A stretch of DNA of 32,824 nucleotides from Streptococcus parasanguinis. GTDB taxonomy: Bacteria; Bacillota; Bacilli; Lactobacillales; Streptococcaceae. The DNA is taken from the NCBI RefSeq assembly GCF_001074805.1, contig NZ_JUPI01000110.1, forward strand, positions 1 to 32,824. Reading direction: 5' to 3'. Below the pieces are notes generated by a model. The model was not told the DNA's origin. It saw only the letters and a program-made list of their open reading frames with translations, and searched no databases. The translations under genes were made by a program, and so were the position numbers. Shown piece after piece: positions 24,247 through 32,824 of the stretch (position 1 is the first letter of the stretch; every line of letters starts with the position of its first letter).

Positions 24247-26468
24247 GAGGCCTGACCTGTCAGGTAGTCGTAGATTTCACGAACTGTTCCAAGGGCCATC
24301 AACTCCTGCTCTTTCACCGTTTGTTTGAGGTTTTGGTAGATGCTGCTTTCTGCGATTTCGCGTTTTTCTGCTTCTTTATTGACCTTCATGATGCCATTTT
24401 CAATGGTCACAAAGCCCAGTTCTTGGAAGATCTGAATCATTTTGACCAAGAGGATCTGCTGAATCTTGAGATAAGCTGCTAGGTCTTTGAGTTTGTAGCG
24501 GACATCAAACTCTGGGTACTGGTAAATGGTCTTATAAAGCTTGGCATACTGGTCCCTGCTACCGTATCCTGTTAAATAGTAGGCTTTGGCGATTTCATTT
24601 TTGAAATAGACAGCCTGGAAATCATGCTCTTGGAAGATTTGCCGTAGTTGCTCTAAATCCTCAGGGATATTTCCAACTACAACAGCGGGTGCGCCTATCA
24701 GATCTGGTAGTTCTTTAGTAAAATCAAGAACGGGAACACCTGCGGGGAGACTGGCATTTTTAGAGCGGATATTAAAGAGTTGCACACCATCCACACGTGC
24801 ATCAACCAGCATGAGCTGCAAGGTTGTTTGGCCATTCCATTGGTTGACCGACAACTGCACAGCTAGCTCTAGGTCTTGCGCCTGTGCAAACTCTGCCTCT
24901 AAGCTTCCCAAGCCAAAGGCAACCACCTCAAAGGTCGCATCTTCCTGAGAAATTTTGAGTTTCAAGTGAGTATTGCCAGCTCCCATTGAGCGCGCCCCTT
25001 CTACCTTGAAATTACGAACCAGAAAGACGGGCTTTTTATTGTCCATGCCAAAAGGACTCAAGCGCTCAAAGCTTTTCAGAGTCTCAAGCGTTAGTTCAGT
25101 TAAATGCAGTTCCTCATCGATGGCTAAGCTGGACTTGCTACTGAGATCAATCTCTTGCTCTGCAATGTAATCCGTAAGAGCCTGAGATAGGGCAGGAAGT
25201 TGGTCCACTTCGAGCGTCATCCCTGCTGCACCGGCATGTCCTCCAAAGGCGACAAAGAGCGTCCGGTGAGGATCGAGGGCCTCAAAAATATTGACCGACT
25301 CAGGACTTCGAGCGCTTCCTTTAGCCCGCCCATCTTCGATGCTTAAAACAACAACTGGCTGATGAAGCTCTTCCAATAGACGGCCGGCGACAATACCAAG
25401 GACCCCTGGATTCCAGCCTTCTTTTGCCAAGACCTGGGCGGACAAGCTTGGGTCGACCATGGTTTTGGCTTCATCGTAGATGCTTTGGACAATCTCTTTT
25501 CGTTCTTCATTCTTCTGATGAATCATGAGGGCAATCTCGTGCGCCTCTTCATCGTCAAATCCTGTCAGGAGTTCAATGGCCGGATTGGGATCATCGAGGC
25601 GGCCAAGGGCATTGAGACGAGGAGCAATCTGAAAACCAACCGTTTCTTCATTGACATCCTCCGGACGAATCCCTGCGATCTCCAAGAGCTCCTGCAAACC
25701 CATGCGCTGGGTATGTTGGAGAACACCCAGACCGTATTTGACCAGGATCCGATTCTCATCTGTCAGGCTGACCATGTCAGCAATGGTCCCAATGGCTACC
25801 AGGTCTAAGAGATCGACTGGTACTTCCTCTAGGAGGGCACAGGCCAACTTAAAAGCCACACCACATCCTGCTAGATAATGGAAGGGATAATCCGCATCTG
25901 GATGCTCCGGATGGATGATCGCATAAGCATCGGGCAAAACCTCTGGCATCGAGTGGTGGTCCGTCACGATGACATCCACCCCCATTGCCTGGGCCATGGC
26001 GATGGCTTGATTGCCTGCCACGCCATTGTCCACCGTGACAATCAAAGAAATGCCTTGCTGCTCGATAAAGTACTTGTAGACACTCTCATTGGGACCATAG
26101 CCGTCTGTGAAGCGGTTGGGGAGGTAGACTTGCACCTCTGCCCCCATCTGCTCCAAGGTTTCCTTCATAATAGAGGCCGAAGTCATCCCGTCCGCGTCAT
26201 AGTCTCCGTAGATCAGGATCTGCTCATAATCTTCAATGGCCCGTCGGATGCGCTCCACTGCTTTCTCCATATCGTGGAGCAAATAAGGGTCGTGTAGCTT
26301 CTCCAGTTTGGGTTCTAAAAAGTCTTCTAAATCCTCTTTGGTCTGAATGCCACGCTCATACAGCAAGGTTGCTACGGACGCTTCCAGGCCTGCTTTTTTA
26401 GCAAGGGCTAAAAAGGCCTCATCTGCACTTGGCGAAGCTAACTGCCAATCGTATTTTGAAGTGATCAT
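24243..26468 (-). CDS. recJ: Single-stranded-DNA-specific exonuclease RecJ
   Basis: 5'-3' single-strand exonuclease of the DHH family for recombination and mismatch repair. 741 residues. Motif I is DYDADG (89-94), motif II around D147 (TVDNG), motif III DHH (170-172), and the DHHA1-type FGGHAGAAGMTLE near residue 400. An OB-fold region (about 460-560) and the extended C-terminal RecJ domain of Firmicutes follow. The ATG lies 12 bases from the nearest GAGGAG, a wide spacing. A TGTTATAAT promoter box lies at 26503-26511. Confidence 0.95.
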   Translation of the reverse strand: MITSKYDWQLASPSADEAFLALAKKAGLEASVATLLYERGIQTKEDLEDFLEPKLEKLHDPYLLHDMEKAVERIRRAIEDYEQILIYGDYDADGMTSASIMKETLEQMGAEVQVYLPNRFTDGYGPNESVYKYFIEQQGISLIVTVDNGVAGNQAIAMAQAMGVDVIVTDHHSMPEVLPDAYAIIHPEHPDADYPFHYLAGCGVAFKLACALLEEVPVDLLDLVAIGTIADMVSLTDENRILVKYGLGVLQHTQRMGLQELLEIAGIRPEDVNEETVGFQIAPRLNALGRLDDPNPAIELLTGFDDEEAHEIALMIHQKNEERKEIVQSIYDEAKTMVDPSLSAQVLAKEGWNPGVLGIVAGRLLEELHQPVVVLSIEDGRAKGSARSPESVNIFEALDPHRTLFVAFGGHAGAAGMTLEVDQLPALSQALTDYIAEQEIDLSSKSSLAIDEELHLTELTLETLKSFERLSPFGMDNKKPVFLVRNFKVEGARSMGAGNTHLKLKISQEDATFEVVAFGLGSLEAEFAQAQDLELAVQLSVNQWNGQTTLQLMLVDARVDGVQLFNIRSKNASLPAGVPVLDFTKELPDLIGAPAVVVGNIPEDLEQLRQIFQEHDFQAVYFKNEIAKAYYLTGYGSRDQYAKLYKTIYQYPEFDVRYKLKDLAAYLKIQQILLVKMIQIFQELGFVTIENGIMKVNKEAEKREIAESSIYQNLKQTVKEQELMALGTVREIYDYLTGQAS

Positions 26469-26502
26469 CTAGCTTTTGGTCTCCTCTTTTTCTTATCTGA
26501 AT

Positions 26503-26511
26503 ATTATAACA
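26503..26511 (-). promoter_or_regulatory. Extended -10 promoter of recJ
   Basis: TGTTATAAT on the minus strand, about 35 bases upstream of the recJ ATG; -35 poor. Confidence 0.5.
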
Positions 26512-26597
26512 TGAAAGGCTAAAATGGCGGGAAATAAACGATTTTTTTGGTATAAAATCATTATGACAAAACAGCATAATAAAATAGTACTTATTCT

Positions 26598-26626
26598 TTG
26601 ACTTTATTACTATATATTAGTACAAT
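26598..26626 (+). promoter_or_regulatory. Promoter of the surface protein gene
   Basis: TTGACT (26598-26603), 17-base spacer, TACAAT (26621-26626), in an AT-rich stretch 37 bases before the ATG. A strong AGGAGG site precedes the start. Confidence 0.7.
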
Positions 26627-26662
26627 GGACTTGTTTGGTAATACTAAAAATTAGGAGGAATT

Positions 26663-29600
26663 ATGAAAAAACCAATTTTAGTTGTTTTTTCATTGCTAGC
26701 CGCTTTGCTTTTTCTGTTTGTAGCAGGAAGTAAAGTAACACAAGCAAAAGAATTAACAACCCAAGTAAAGATAACCCAAGCAAAATTGGACGGAGATCAA
26801 ATCTCTTACCACTGGGAAATCGGAACTGGCGTAGAAATAGGTGATACCTTTAAAATTTCTATGCCAGAAGACGTCAAATTCGCTTCTTCTGCCTTCAATT
26901 CAATGAAGAATGAAAAGGGAGAAGAGATCGCAACTGGTAAAGTCTCAGACGACGGAAAGACCCTAACCATCACCTTTGTTAAAGGTGGAAATAAAGGGGC
27001 TGAAGGAAATGTCTCCTTCTATTACAAATGGGATAAAGACAATACGACCGGAAAAGATCAAGAACGAACGATTAAAATCGGTACCGAATCTGTTATCGTT
27101 AAACGTTCTGGACAAGGTCCAGTTCCATTATTACTCCCAATTAAAAAGTACAATTCTGGTGCTACTGATAATACTAATTTACAACATGCTCAGAAAATTT
27201 GGGGACCAACAGGAATTCCTGACTGGAGAGATACTTTAACAGTAACTGATGAACAAGCAGATGGGTTTTTAACTTGGCATATCTCAGTAAATAATGCTGT
27301 CGATAAACAAGCACCTGCATCAAGCATTGTCTTTACTGACCAAATGCCTAACCTTCCAGCACTTGATTTGAGCCGTATTAAATCTGCTAAAGGACAAGAT
27401 GTTGCTCAATACTTTAAGGGAGGAACTTATCTTCCTGCTTCATTTGACTTGAGGGTTAATGGAAAAACTTTTGTTGCCAATGGAGTCCCAATGGCTGGCC
27501 TTGGGTTAGAACCATATATTGAGTGGACTGAACACGGATTTAAACTTGATCTAACTAAGATTAGTGACCAATTTAAAAATGCATCAACAGATGAAATTAC
27601 TCTTTCTTACCAAACACTGTTGCAACATGCTGATCAAATTAAGAGTGTTACTAATGTAGCTAGCCTAAAAAGTGATCAACACCCAGAAAGTGTTTCAAAA
27701 GAAAACACTTGGGTGAATAAAGCTGCCTCAGCCGATGCTAAAGTTTTCAATAGCGAACCAACTATTAGCCCGGTTTCAGCAAATCTTGTTGTTAAAAAAG
27801 CTTTCGAAGTAGCCGGCGATCAGAAACATACACAACTTCCGATCACAGAAGGTCAATTCGAATTTGCCTTGAAAGACGAAAACAACAAAGTAGTCGAAAC
27901 TGCCAAGAACAAAGCAGATGGCTCTGTTAACTTTAAGTCTCTGACTTTCAATAAAGAAGGTACTCATACTTATACCATCACTGAAAATAAGGGTACAGAT
28001 GCTAGTGTCAACTATAGCACACAAAGCATCAAGGCTACTGTCGATGTGAAGAAAGATAACGACAAACTCGTCGCTACTGTCACTTACTCAGGTGGAGATG
28101 GTGAACAAAAAAATACGATCACCAATACTCAAAATAAACCAAAAGTTTCAAATGCTAAGGTAACCTTAAACCTTAAAAAAGAATTTGAAGGTGGTGAACT
28201 GAAGGGCGATGACTTTGAGTTTGTTGCAAAAGATTCAAACGATAAAGTTGTTGCTACAGCCAAGAACCAAAAAAATGGTTCGATTACTTTTGATAACATC
28301 ACTGTAGACAAAGCAGGGACATTCAAATATACCATCACTGAAACAAAAGGTACGGACAAAACCATTACCTACAGCGATAAAACCATCACGGCCACGGTTG
28401 TAGTGGTTGAAAAAGACAACGCCTTGGTTGTAGAACAAATCAGCTACTCTGATGGTCAAACTGACACAGATACGTTCACCAACAAAAAAGAAGCTCCTAA
28501 AACAGAAAGTGTAACAGCTACACTTCAAGTGAACAAGCTCCTTAAAGAAGGTGAAACAAACTTACCGTTGACAGATGATCAATTTGAATTTGTCTTGAAA
28601 GAAGGAAATAATACCCTTGAAACTGCCAAGAACAAGGCAAATGGTACTGTAACCTTTAAGGAACTTTCTTATACTGCAGAAGGAACACACACATACACCA
28701 TTACCGAAAATAAAGGTACTGATGCTTCTATCAACTATAGCACACAAACCATCACTGCTACTGTTGAGGTGAAGAAAGTAAACGACAAACTCGTTGCTAC
28801 TGTGACTTACTCAGGTGGGGATGCTGAAAAAGGAGATACGTTTACAAATACGAAAACACCTCCGACACCTGTTCCTCCAACAGTGAAACCAACGACAGCT
28901 AAATTCAAGGCTAAAAAAGTATTGGCGATCAATGGTTCGAGCGATCGTACACTGAAAGCAAATGAGTTTACTTTCCTTCTCAAGGATCAAAATGGTACGC
29001 TCGTTGATACCAAGACAAATGGTGAGAATGGGGATATTCTCTTCAATCCAGTAAGATTTAATGAAGCTGGTACGTTCACCTACACAATTGTTGAACAAAA
29101 ACCAGCTACACCAGAATCAGCAATCACTTATGATGAATCTGTTCATACTGTAACAGTGACTGTCACTAAGGATGCAAATGGACAATTGAATGCGGATGTG
29201 CAATACGACGGTAAAAAGGATATCCCTACTTTTACCAACACGTATACACCTCCGACACCTCCAACTCCAAGTGAAAAACAAATTACCACAAGTAAGATTT
29301 TAGAAGGTCGTGACCTTCAAGGTGGCGAATTTAGCTTTAACCTTTTGGATGAAAATGGAACTGTTCTTCAGACAAAACAAAATGCTGCAGATGGTACAGT
29401 GACGTTTGATGCGATCGCCTACACGGAAGCGATGATTGGTACTCATAAATATACCGTTAAAGAAGTCGTACCGGCTGACCAGGCAAACATCCAATATGAT
29501 GAAGGTCAAGTGGATGTCACAGTTACCGTCACAAAAGATGAAGCATCAAATGCTATCCAAGCAGTGGTTTCTTATGGTGACAAGAAAACCTTTATCAACA

Positions 29601-30226
29601 AGGTGATCCCACCAACTCCACCAACTATTGATATTCCTGAACTGAAACTCTACACCCTTAAGGTTCGTAAAGTGGATGAAAAGGGTAATTACCTAGCTGG
29701 TGCAGTATTTGGACTCTTTGAAGCAGATGGTGTGACACCTGTTGCAAATCCCTATGGACAAGGCCAAGCGCAAGCAATTTCTGGTCAAGACGGACTTGCA
29801 AGCTTCGTTGGATTTGAAGCTAAAGAGTATATCATCAAAGAGCTCTCTGCTCCTAGTGGTTACCAACTTTCAGATACAGCCATCAAGGTTTCTGCAAGCG
29901 ACTTTGCTTCTGCAACAAACCTTGTTGTTGATAAAGGAAACGTGGTAAACAAACTTCTTCCACCTCCACCATCAACAGATATTCCAAATATACCAACACC
30001 AAGTAATAGCAAACCTAAAACTCCATCACCAAATGGAGATAAGCCTAAGCCTAGTGACAAACCTAAATCTAGTGAAACTCCTAAATCTAGTGACAAGCCT
30101 AAAGAAGGTAAACGATCTCTTCCTTCAACAGGAACTGCAGATCATTTAGGACTTCTTGTAACTGGTTTGACATTCGTCGCTACAGCTATTGCTTCTCTGA
30201 CACTTAAGAAGAAGGAAGACTTCTAA
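26663..30226 (+). CDS. LPXTG-anchored surface protein with streptococcal pilin-type repeats
   Basis: 1187 residues. Signal peptide 1-28 (cleavage about VTQA-KE); an adhesin-like head of about 340 residues that I cannot place; five repeats of about 110 residues (about 372-490, 496-607, 612-726, 740-868 and 872-980); a CnaB/SpaA-type domain (about 993-1088); a Pro/Ser/Lys spacer; LPSTG at 1153-1157, a hydrophobic helix and the tail KKKEDF. Each repeat keeps a Lys near its start (VVKKAF, NLKKEF, QVNKLL, KAKKVL, TTSKIL), a Glu in TITE/TIVE/TVKE and an Asn in TFTN/TITN/TFIN. This is the Lys-Asn isopeptide plan of streptococcal pilin domains. No sortase C or second pilin gene is nearby, so it is probably attached as a monomer by housekeeping sortase A. 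It is likely involved in adhesion; the ligand is unknown. Confidence 0.88.
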   Translation: MKKPILVVFSLLAALLFLFVAGSKVTQAKELTTQVKITQAKLDGDQISYHWEIGTGVEIGDTFKISMPEDVKFASSAFNSMKNEKGEEIATGKVSDDGKTLTITFVKGGNKGAEGNVSFYYKWDKDNTTGKDQERTIKIGTESVIVKRSGQGPVPLLLPIKKYNSGATDNTNLQHAQKIWGPTGIPDWRDTLTVTDEQADGFLTWHISVNNAVDKQAPASSIVFTDQMPNLPALDLSRIKSAKGQDVAQYFKGGTYLPASFDLRVNGKTFVANGVPMAGLGLEPYIEWTEHGFKLDLTKISDQFKNASTDEITLSYQTLLQHADQIKSVTNVASLKSDQHPESVSKENTWVNKAASADAKVFNSEPTISPVSANLVVKKAFEVAGDQKHTQLPITEGQFEFALKDENNKVVETAKNKADGSVNFKSLTFNKEGTHTYTITENKGTDASVNYSTQSIKATVDVKKDNDKLVATVTYSGGDGEQKNTITNTQNKPKVSNAKVTLNLKKEFEGGELKGDDFEFVAKDSNDKVVATAKNQKNGSITFDNITVDKAGTFKYTITETKGTDKTITYSDKTITATVVVVEKDNALVVEQISYSDGQTDTDTFTNKKEAPKTESVTATLQVNKLLKEGETNLPLTDDQFEFVLKEGNNTLETAKNKANGTVTFKELSYTAEGTHTYTITENKGTDASINYSTQTITATVEVKKVNDKLVATVTYSGGDAEKGDTFTNTKTPPTPVPPTVKPTTAKFKAKKVLAINGSSDRTLKANEFTFLLKDQNGTLVDTKTNGENGDILFNPVRFNEAGTFTYTIVEQKPATPESAITYDESVHTVTVTVTKDANGQLNADVQYDGKKDIPTFTNTYTPPTPPTPSEKQITTSKILEGRDLQGGEFSFNLLDENGTVLQTKQNAADGTVTFDAIAYTEAMIGTHKYTVKEVVPADQANIQYDEGQVDVTVTVTKDEASNAIQAVVSYGDKKTFINKVIPPTPPTIDIPELKLYTLKVRKVDEKGNYLAGAVFGLFEADGVTPVANPYGQGQAQAISGQDGLASFVGFEAKEYIIKELSAPSGYQLSDTAIKVSASDFASATNLVVDKGNVVNKLLPPPPSTDIPNIPTPSNSKPKTPSPNGDKPKPSDKPKSSETPKSSDKPKEGKRSLPSTGTADHLGLLVTGLTFVATAIASLTLKKKEDF
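27776..29600 (+). repeat. Tandem coding repeats in the surface protein gene
   Basis: Five units of about 330-390 bases. Units 1 and 3 are closest at the DNA level, for example GAAACTGCCAAGAACAA at both and GATGC...AACTATAGCACACAAA. Units 2, 4 and 5 are more diverged. Such similarity allows repeat number change by recombination. Confidence 0.75.
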
Positions 30227-30234
30227 GCAACATG

Positions 30235-30268
30235 AAAGATCTAGTCAAACACGACTAGATCTTTTTTT
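30235..30268 (+). terminator. Terminator of the surface protein gene
   Basis: AAAGATCTAGTC and GACTAGATCTTT form a 12-bp perfect stem followed by a T-run. It begins nine bases after the stop codon. Confidence 0.9.
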
Positions 30269-30281
30269 GTATCTGCTTCTC

Positions 30282-31046
30282 TTATTCTGGTTTGTTTTGA
30301 TCTTCATAAAAAATAACTTTCCCATCTTTAACTTTGAATGAGTAACTGATGGAATCAGCATAACTACCTTTGGAATAGTAGAAATCATAGGCACCATCCG
30401 GTAGTTTGCTAGCGTCTAATTTTTTGGCTGCTGCTTTTAAGTCTTGCTCCTTAACGGATACACTATCCTCTATATAAATAGTCATACGGATTAACTCTTG
30501 ATCGATTAAGGTCTGAAAAGGGATTTGATAGTAACCGGCAAAGTCCTTTTTCCCTTCTTTGAGATTTTGACTTGCGATACTATCTAGAATTTGCTCCTTC
30601 TCATCACGGTTGGAGTTAGATAAAAAACCAAAGAAACTAATAGGAAGACCTAGAGATTGCTTCTTTAATTGTTTCTCAATTTCCGTCTCCTTTTTTTGGA
30701 CAGATTGCTGCTTCAAGTACGCTTCCTTATACTCTGGAAGATGGTCACTAGTTGTATCTGTCCAATCATTATGAAACACCGTATCCGTTTCTAATGTCAC
30801 TGTTTGTCCATCATAGGTTTTCTCAGAGTAGGTATAAGACACATGATAAGTTGGGATTTCCAAAGCAGTCCAATCCAGTTTGTTTATGGTCACATCCCCA
30901 TGCAGACCAACCTTAGCAAGCTCACTGCTGACAACTTCCTTCGCCTTTTTATAATCACTCGGTTTCATGATCTTACAACTGGAAAGAAACAGGCAACATA
31001 GAATAAGTGGAATTCCTGCGAATAGTTTGAAATAGTTGGGCTTCAT
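30282..31046 (-). CDS. Lipoprotein of unknown function
   Basis: 254 residues. A lipoprotein signal ends in FLSSC with the acylated cysteine at 24, so it is on the outer face of the membrane. The mature part starts with a helical stretch (PSDYKKAKEVVSSELAKVG), then beta-rich sequence, a Lys/Glu-rich segment (about 110-130) and a C-terminal YSFKVKDGKVIFYEDQ. I do not recognise the family. AGGAGG is seven bases before the ATG. The gene converges on the surface protein gene and follows another lipoprotein gene on the same strand. A TATAAT at 31156-31161 could be its own promoter. Confidence 0.75.
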   Translation of the reverse strand: MKPNYFKLFAGIPLILCCLFLSSCKIMKPSDYKKAKEVVSSELAKVGLHGDVTINKLDWTALEIPTYHVSYTYSEKTYDGQTVTLETDTVFHNDWTDTTSDHLPEYKEAYLKQQSVQKKETEIEKQLKKQSLGLPISFFGFLSNSNRDEKEQILDSIASQNLKEGKKDFAGYYQIPFQTLIDQELIRMTIYIEDSVSVKEQDLKAAAKKLDASKLPDGAYDFYYSKGSYADSISYSFKVKDGKVIFYEDQNKPE

Positions 31047-31155
31047 AGCCTGACCTCCTTGCTAAATTCGACCTAATCGATTAATTTTTTACAGCAGTCA
31101 TATCTGAACAACCTATGAACCGATTGAAAATTCTAATGATAATTGAGAAGTTCCT

Positions 31156-31161
31156 ATTATA
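31156..31161 (-). promoter_or_regulatory. Possible -10 box of the 254-residue lipoprotein gene
   Basis: TATAAT on the minus strand in the 123-base gap between the two lipoprotein genes, 110 bases before the start. No good -35 and no terminator between the genes, so co-transcription is also possible. Confidence 0.35.
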
Positions 31162-31169
31162 TGACATGA

Positions 31170-32648
31170 CTATTTTTGAACGACCCATTTTGCATCACCA
31201 TAAACAACCGTAAATGGTCCATCCCCATCTGTTAAATAGTTAATTTTATATATACCAGATTCTCCTGCTTCAAGGACTGTTGGCTGTTTGTAATTTAAAG
31301 TATTATTCAGCATATAAGCAGATTTGCCATGGCCATCATAGAGATCTACATTTGTATAATCTGGAGTATTTTCAATACGGAGAGGTGTTGGATTCGATAG
31401 GGTGAATTCGACGATCAATCGATGTTGTTTTTTCCTTGTATCGATACGGTCTTGATCATCCTGAACATCCAAATTTGGATCGTCTGTTACACGATTCAGT
31501 GTAACTTCTAAGCCATTAGCAAATAGAACTGGCTCTCCAATCGCATAGCTTTTAACAGGATCTTTTGGATTAAAATTCTTTAATTTTTCTTTTATCTTTT
31601 GTCCATCATTATTATTCCCAGATGGGATGGTCCAAAAGATATTATTTTCATCTTCCTTACCATACTGATTTTCCCCCTTCATTTGTCGAGGGATTTGTAA
31701 GAGAATAGCCAAGTTTTTTAAATCTATTCGAACATCACCCTGATCTGTTACTTCCATTTCAACCGTGAATTCTGTAGTGTAAATCTCACCATCAGTATAA
31801 CCAGATGATGAGGTTGCGTCGAAATCTTTATTAACTAACTGTTTTAAAACTGTCGAAAGCATAATATAGGAAATATGATCATCTCGATTTGTCTCTTTTT
31901 CAGCATATCTTTGATGCAATTCATCGAGCCAATCATAGAACATTTGATCGGAATCCGACTCATTAGGCTTTCCAGAATATTTATCCCATCTTGGTAAAGG
32001 CTCTGGGAAGTATTTTGGTACCTGAATGTTAAGGAATACTTTGTTGCCCTTAACTGCATAGCCTTTTAATTCATATTTTTTTTCAAAACGTAGTGCATTC
32101 GTCATGAGCTTTAAATACATCGGACCATATATTTTGAGGGGGTACTTCTCACCAAGATATTCCACATAAGTATTTGGATCAAAAGTACTACTATTTTTTT
32201 CAATTTTAGGGATAATATAATCGTTCCAGAGTCGAGTATACATATCCTCTTGATCTTTTGCCCCATTGGCCTTTATTACTGTGTCTATTCCACTTTGATC
32301 TACATAGACTCCTTCAACGACCTGCAAAGCTTTTTGAACTCTTCCTTCCTCAGATAGAGAGACTTCATTCGGTTGCTTTCCATATTTTGAAATACCATCA
32401 CTATCATCTGGCCTCATATATTGTGGAAGTTTTTCAAACGTTATGTATCTGCTACTGTTCTTTGCATCCCAATCAAATGTTGCAGCTGGTCCTGTCTTGT
32501 CAAAATGAATGTTTTTTCGATCGATTTTCTTCTGTACTTCTTTATTCGAAGAACCTTGTTTTTCTACAGTTCCTTGTTTGCAGGCACTCAAACATACTGG
32601 TATAAGTACCGAGCATAAGACAAGGCCCCATTTTATTTTCTTCTTCAT
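31170..32648 (-). CDS. Large lipoprotein of unknown function with C-terminal Ig-like domain
   Basis: 492 residues from the chosen start; AGGAGG seven bases before ATG 32648 is preferred over an in-frame ATG at 32675, which overlaps the -10 box. The lipobox CLSAC has the acylated cysteine at 23. A linker rich in Lys/Gln/Glu follows, then a large central domain, and a C-terminal beta domain (about 370-492) with VLFANGLEVTLNRV, HRLIVEFTLSNPTPL and the closing VVYGDAKWVVQK. That C-terminal pattern is like the DUF4352/DUF5068-type immunoglobulin-like domains of Gram-positive lipoproteins, from memory. Function unknown. Confidence 0.78.
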   Translation of the reverse strand: MKKKIKWGLVLCSVLIPVCLSACKQGTVEKQGSSNKEVQKKIDRKNIHFDKTGPAATFDWDAKNSSRYITFEKLPQYMRPDDSDGISKYGKQPNEVSLSEEGRVQKALQVVEGVYVDQSGIDTVIKANGAKDQEDMYTRLWNDYIIPKIEKNSSTFDPNTYVEYLGEKYPLKIYGPMYLKLMTNALRFEKKYELKGYAVKGNKVFLNIQVPKYFPEPLPRWDKYSGKPNESDSDQMFYDWLDELHQRYAEKETNRDDHISYIMLSTVLKQLVNKDFDATSSSGYTDGEIYTTEFTVEMEVTDQGDVRIDLKNLAILLQIPRQMKGENQYGKEDENNIFWTIPSGNNNDGQKIKEKLKNFNPKDPVKSYAIGEPVLFANGLEVTLNRVTDDPNLDVQDDQDRIDTRKKQHRLIVEFTLSNPTPLRIENTPDYTNVDLYDGHGKSAYMLNNTLNYKQPTVLEAGESGIYKINYLTDGDGPFTVVYGDAKWVVQK

Positions 32649-32673
32649 TCCATCTCCTCCTAATCTTTTCCTC

Positions 32674-32702
32674 ATTTTACCATCAATCTCCCCTTTTGTC
32701 AG
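32674..32702 (-). promoter_or_regulatory. Putative promoter of the large lipoprotein gene
   Basis: Minus strand: CTGACA (32697-32702), 17-base spacer, TAAAAT (32674-32679) with TGG extension. The expected transcription start falls at about 32667, downstream of the alternative ATG at 32675, which supports the start at 32648. Confidence 0.6.
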
Positions 32703-32713
32703 TCAAATAGATA

Positions 32714-32824
32714 AGAGGCTGGGACAAAAGTCCTAGCCTCTCAATTGTCTTTGGATTGTCCAGCAAGACGCAGTGGTTGAGTGGGCTCTACTACGCTGAT
32801 TTTATCAGCTTTTACAGCCCTACT
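32714..32824 (+). repeat. Dispersed ~175 bp palindromic repeat, copy D (cut by window end)
   Basis: Starts with the variant arm AGAGGCTGGGACAAAAG, which pairs with TCCTAGCCTCT in a hairpin, and continues like copy C up to the last base of the window. The left arm is the same type as in copy B and differs from the GAGAGTGGG arm of copy C. Confidence 0.9.

Noticed and set aside
25878..26297. 139-codon ORF antisense to recJ
   Set aside because: Shadow of the strongly biased recJ frame; no start signal and no protein-like features.
27776..29600. Regular repeats suggesting a CRISPR array
   Set aside because: Repeat units are over 300 bases, in frame, and encode pilin-type domains in one long gene.

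Overview
The window looks like the chromosome of an oral Streptococcus of the sanguinis/parasanguinis/mitis kind. The basis is gene content and order: a vex-vnc-type locus, a GAF/fRMsr-dnaX pair, rmlA-C-B, trmK-nif3-oxidoreductase, metA-dnaD, recJ, and an LPXTG surface protein with streptococcal pilin-type repeats. TGnTATAAT promoters and a dispersed ~175 bp intergenic repeat also fit. The species is inferred from memory of these families; no search was run. Almost everything reads on the minus strand. Only adenosine deaminase (20184-21203) and the surface protein (26663-30226) are on the plus strand.

Layout. 1-5407: a three-gene ABC exporter (permease-ATPase-permease) followed by its two-component system, as in pneumococcal vex1-2-3/vncRS. 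A PhoB-type direct-repeat operator lies in the exporter promoter. 5614-8032: fRMsr-like GAF protein, dnaX and a small membrane protein. 8033-8404: gene-free stretch with a full copy of the dispersed repeat and a fragment of a structured element. 8405-9919: YoaK/DUF1275 membrane protein and uridine kinase; the yoaK leader ends in a strong terminator hairpin. 10061-12353: tandem paralogous single-pass membrane proteins of unknown function. 12478-15192: dTDP-rhamnose genes rmlA-rmlC-rmlB, without rmlD. 15337-16166: a small membrane protein and a ZIP transporter reduced by an in-frame internal deletion. 16391-18989: FAD oxidoreductase, Nif3-like protein and TrmK. 19260-26468: YghU-type GST, adenosine deaminase, DnaD, MetA, Apt, a TipC-like protein and RecJ. 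26663-32648: a sortase-anchored adhesin and two lipoproteins. The window starts and ends inside copies of the dispersed repeat.

Most notable signals. (1) A family of intergenic elements (13555-13682 and 19096-19223, with a fragment at 8280-8316 and a weaker candidate near 9186-9227) shares short conserved words. Hairpin sequences differ completely between copies while base pairing is kept, which is the signature of a structured RNA. (2) The yoaK leader looks like a transcription attenuator. (3) The ~175 bp palindromic repeat supplies the last codons and stop of the FAD oxidoreductase. (4) The ZIP gene looks collapsed at a repeated GFAAGAMI-type motif. (5) The exporter leader carries a 12-codon ORF where pneumococcus has pep27. 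(6) Two genes around dnaX have extended -10 boxes placed so that their mRNAs could be leaderless.
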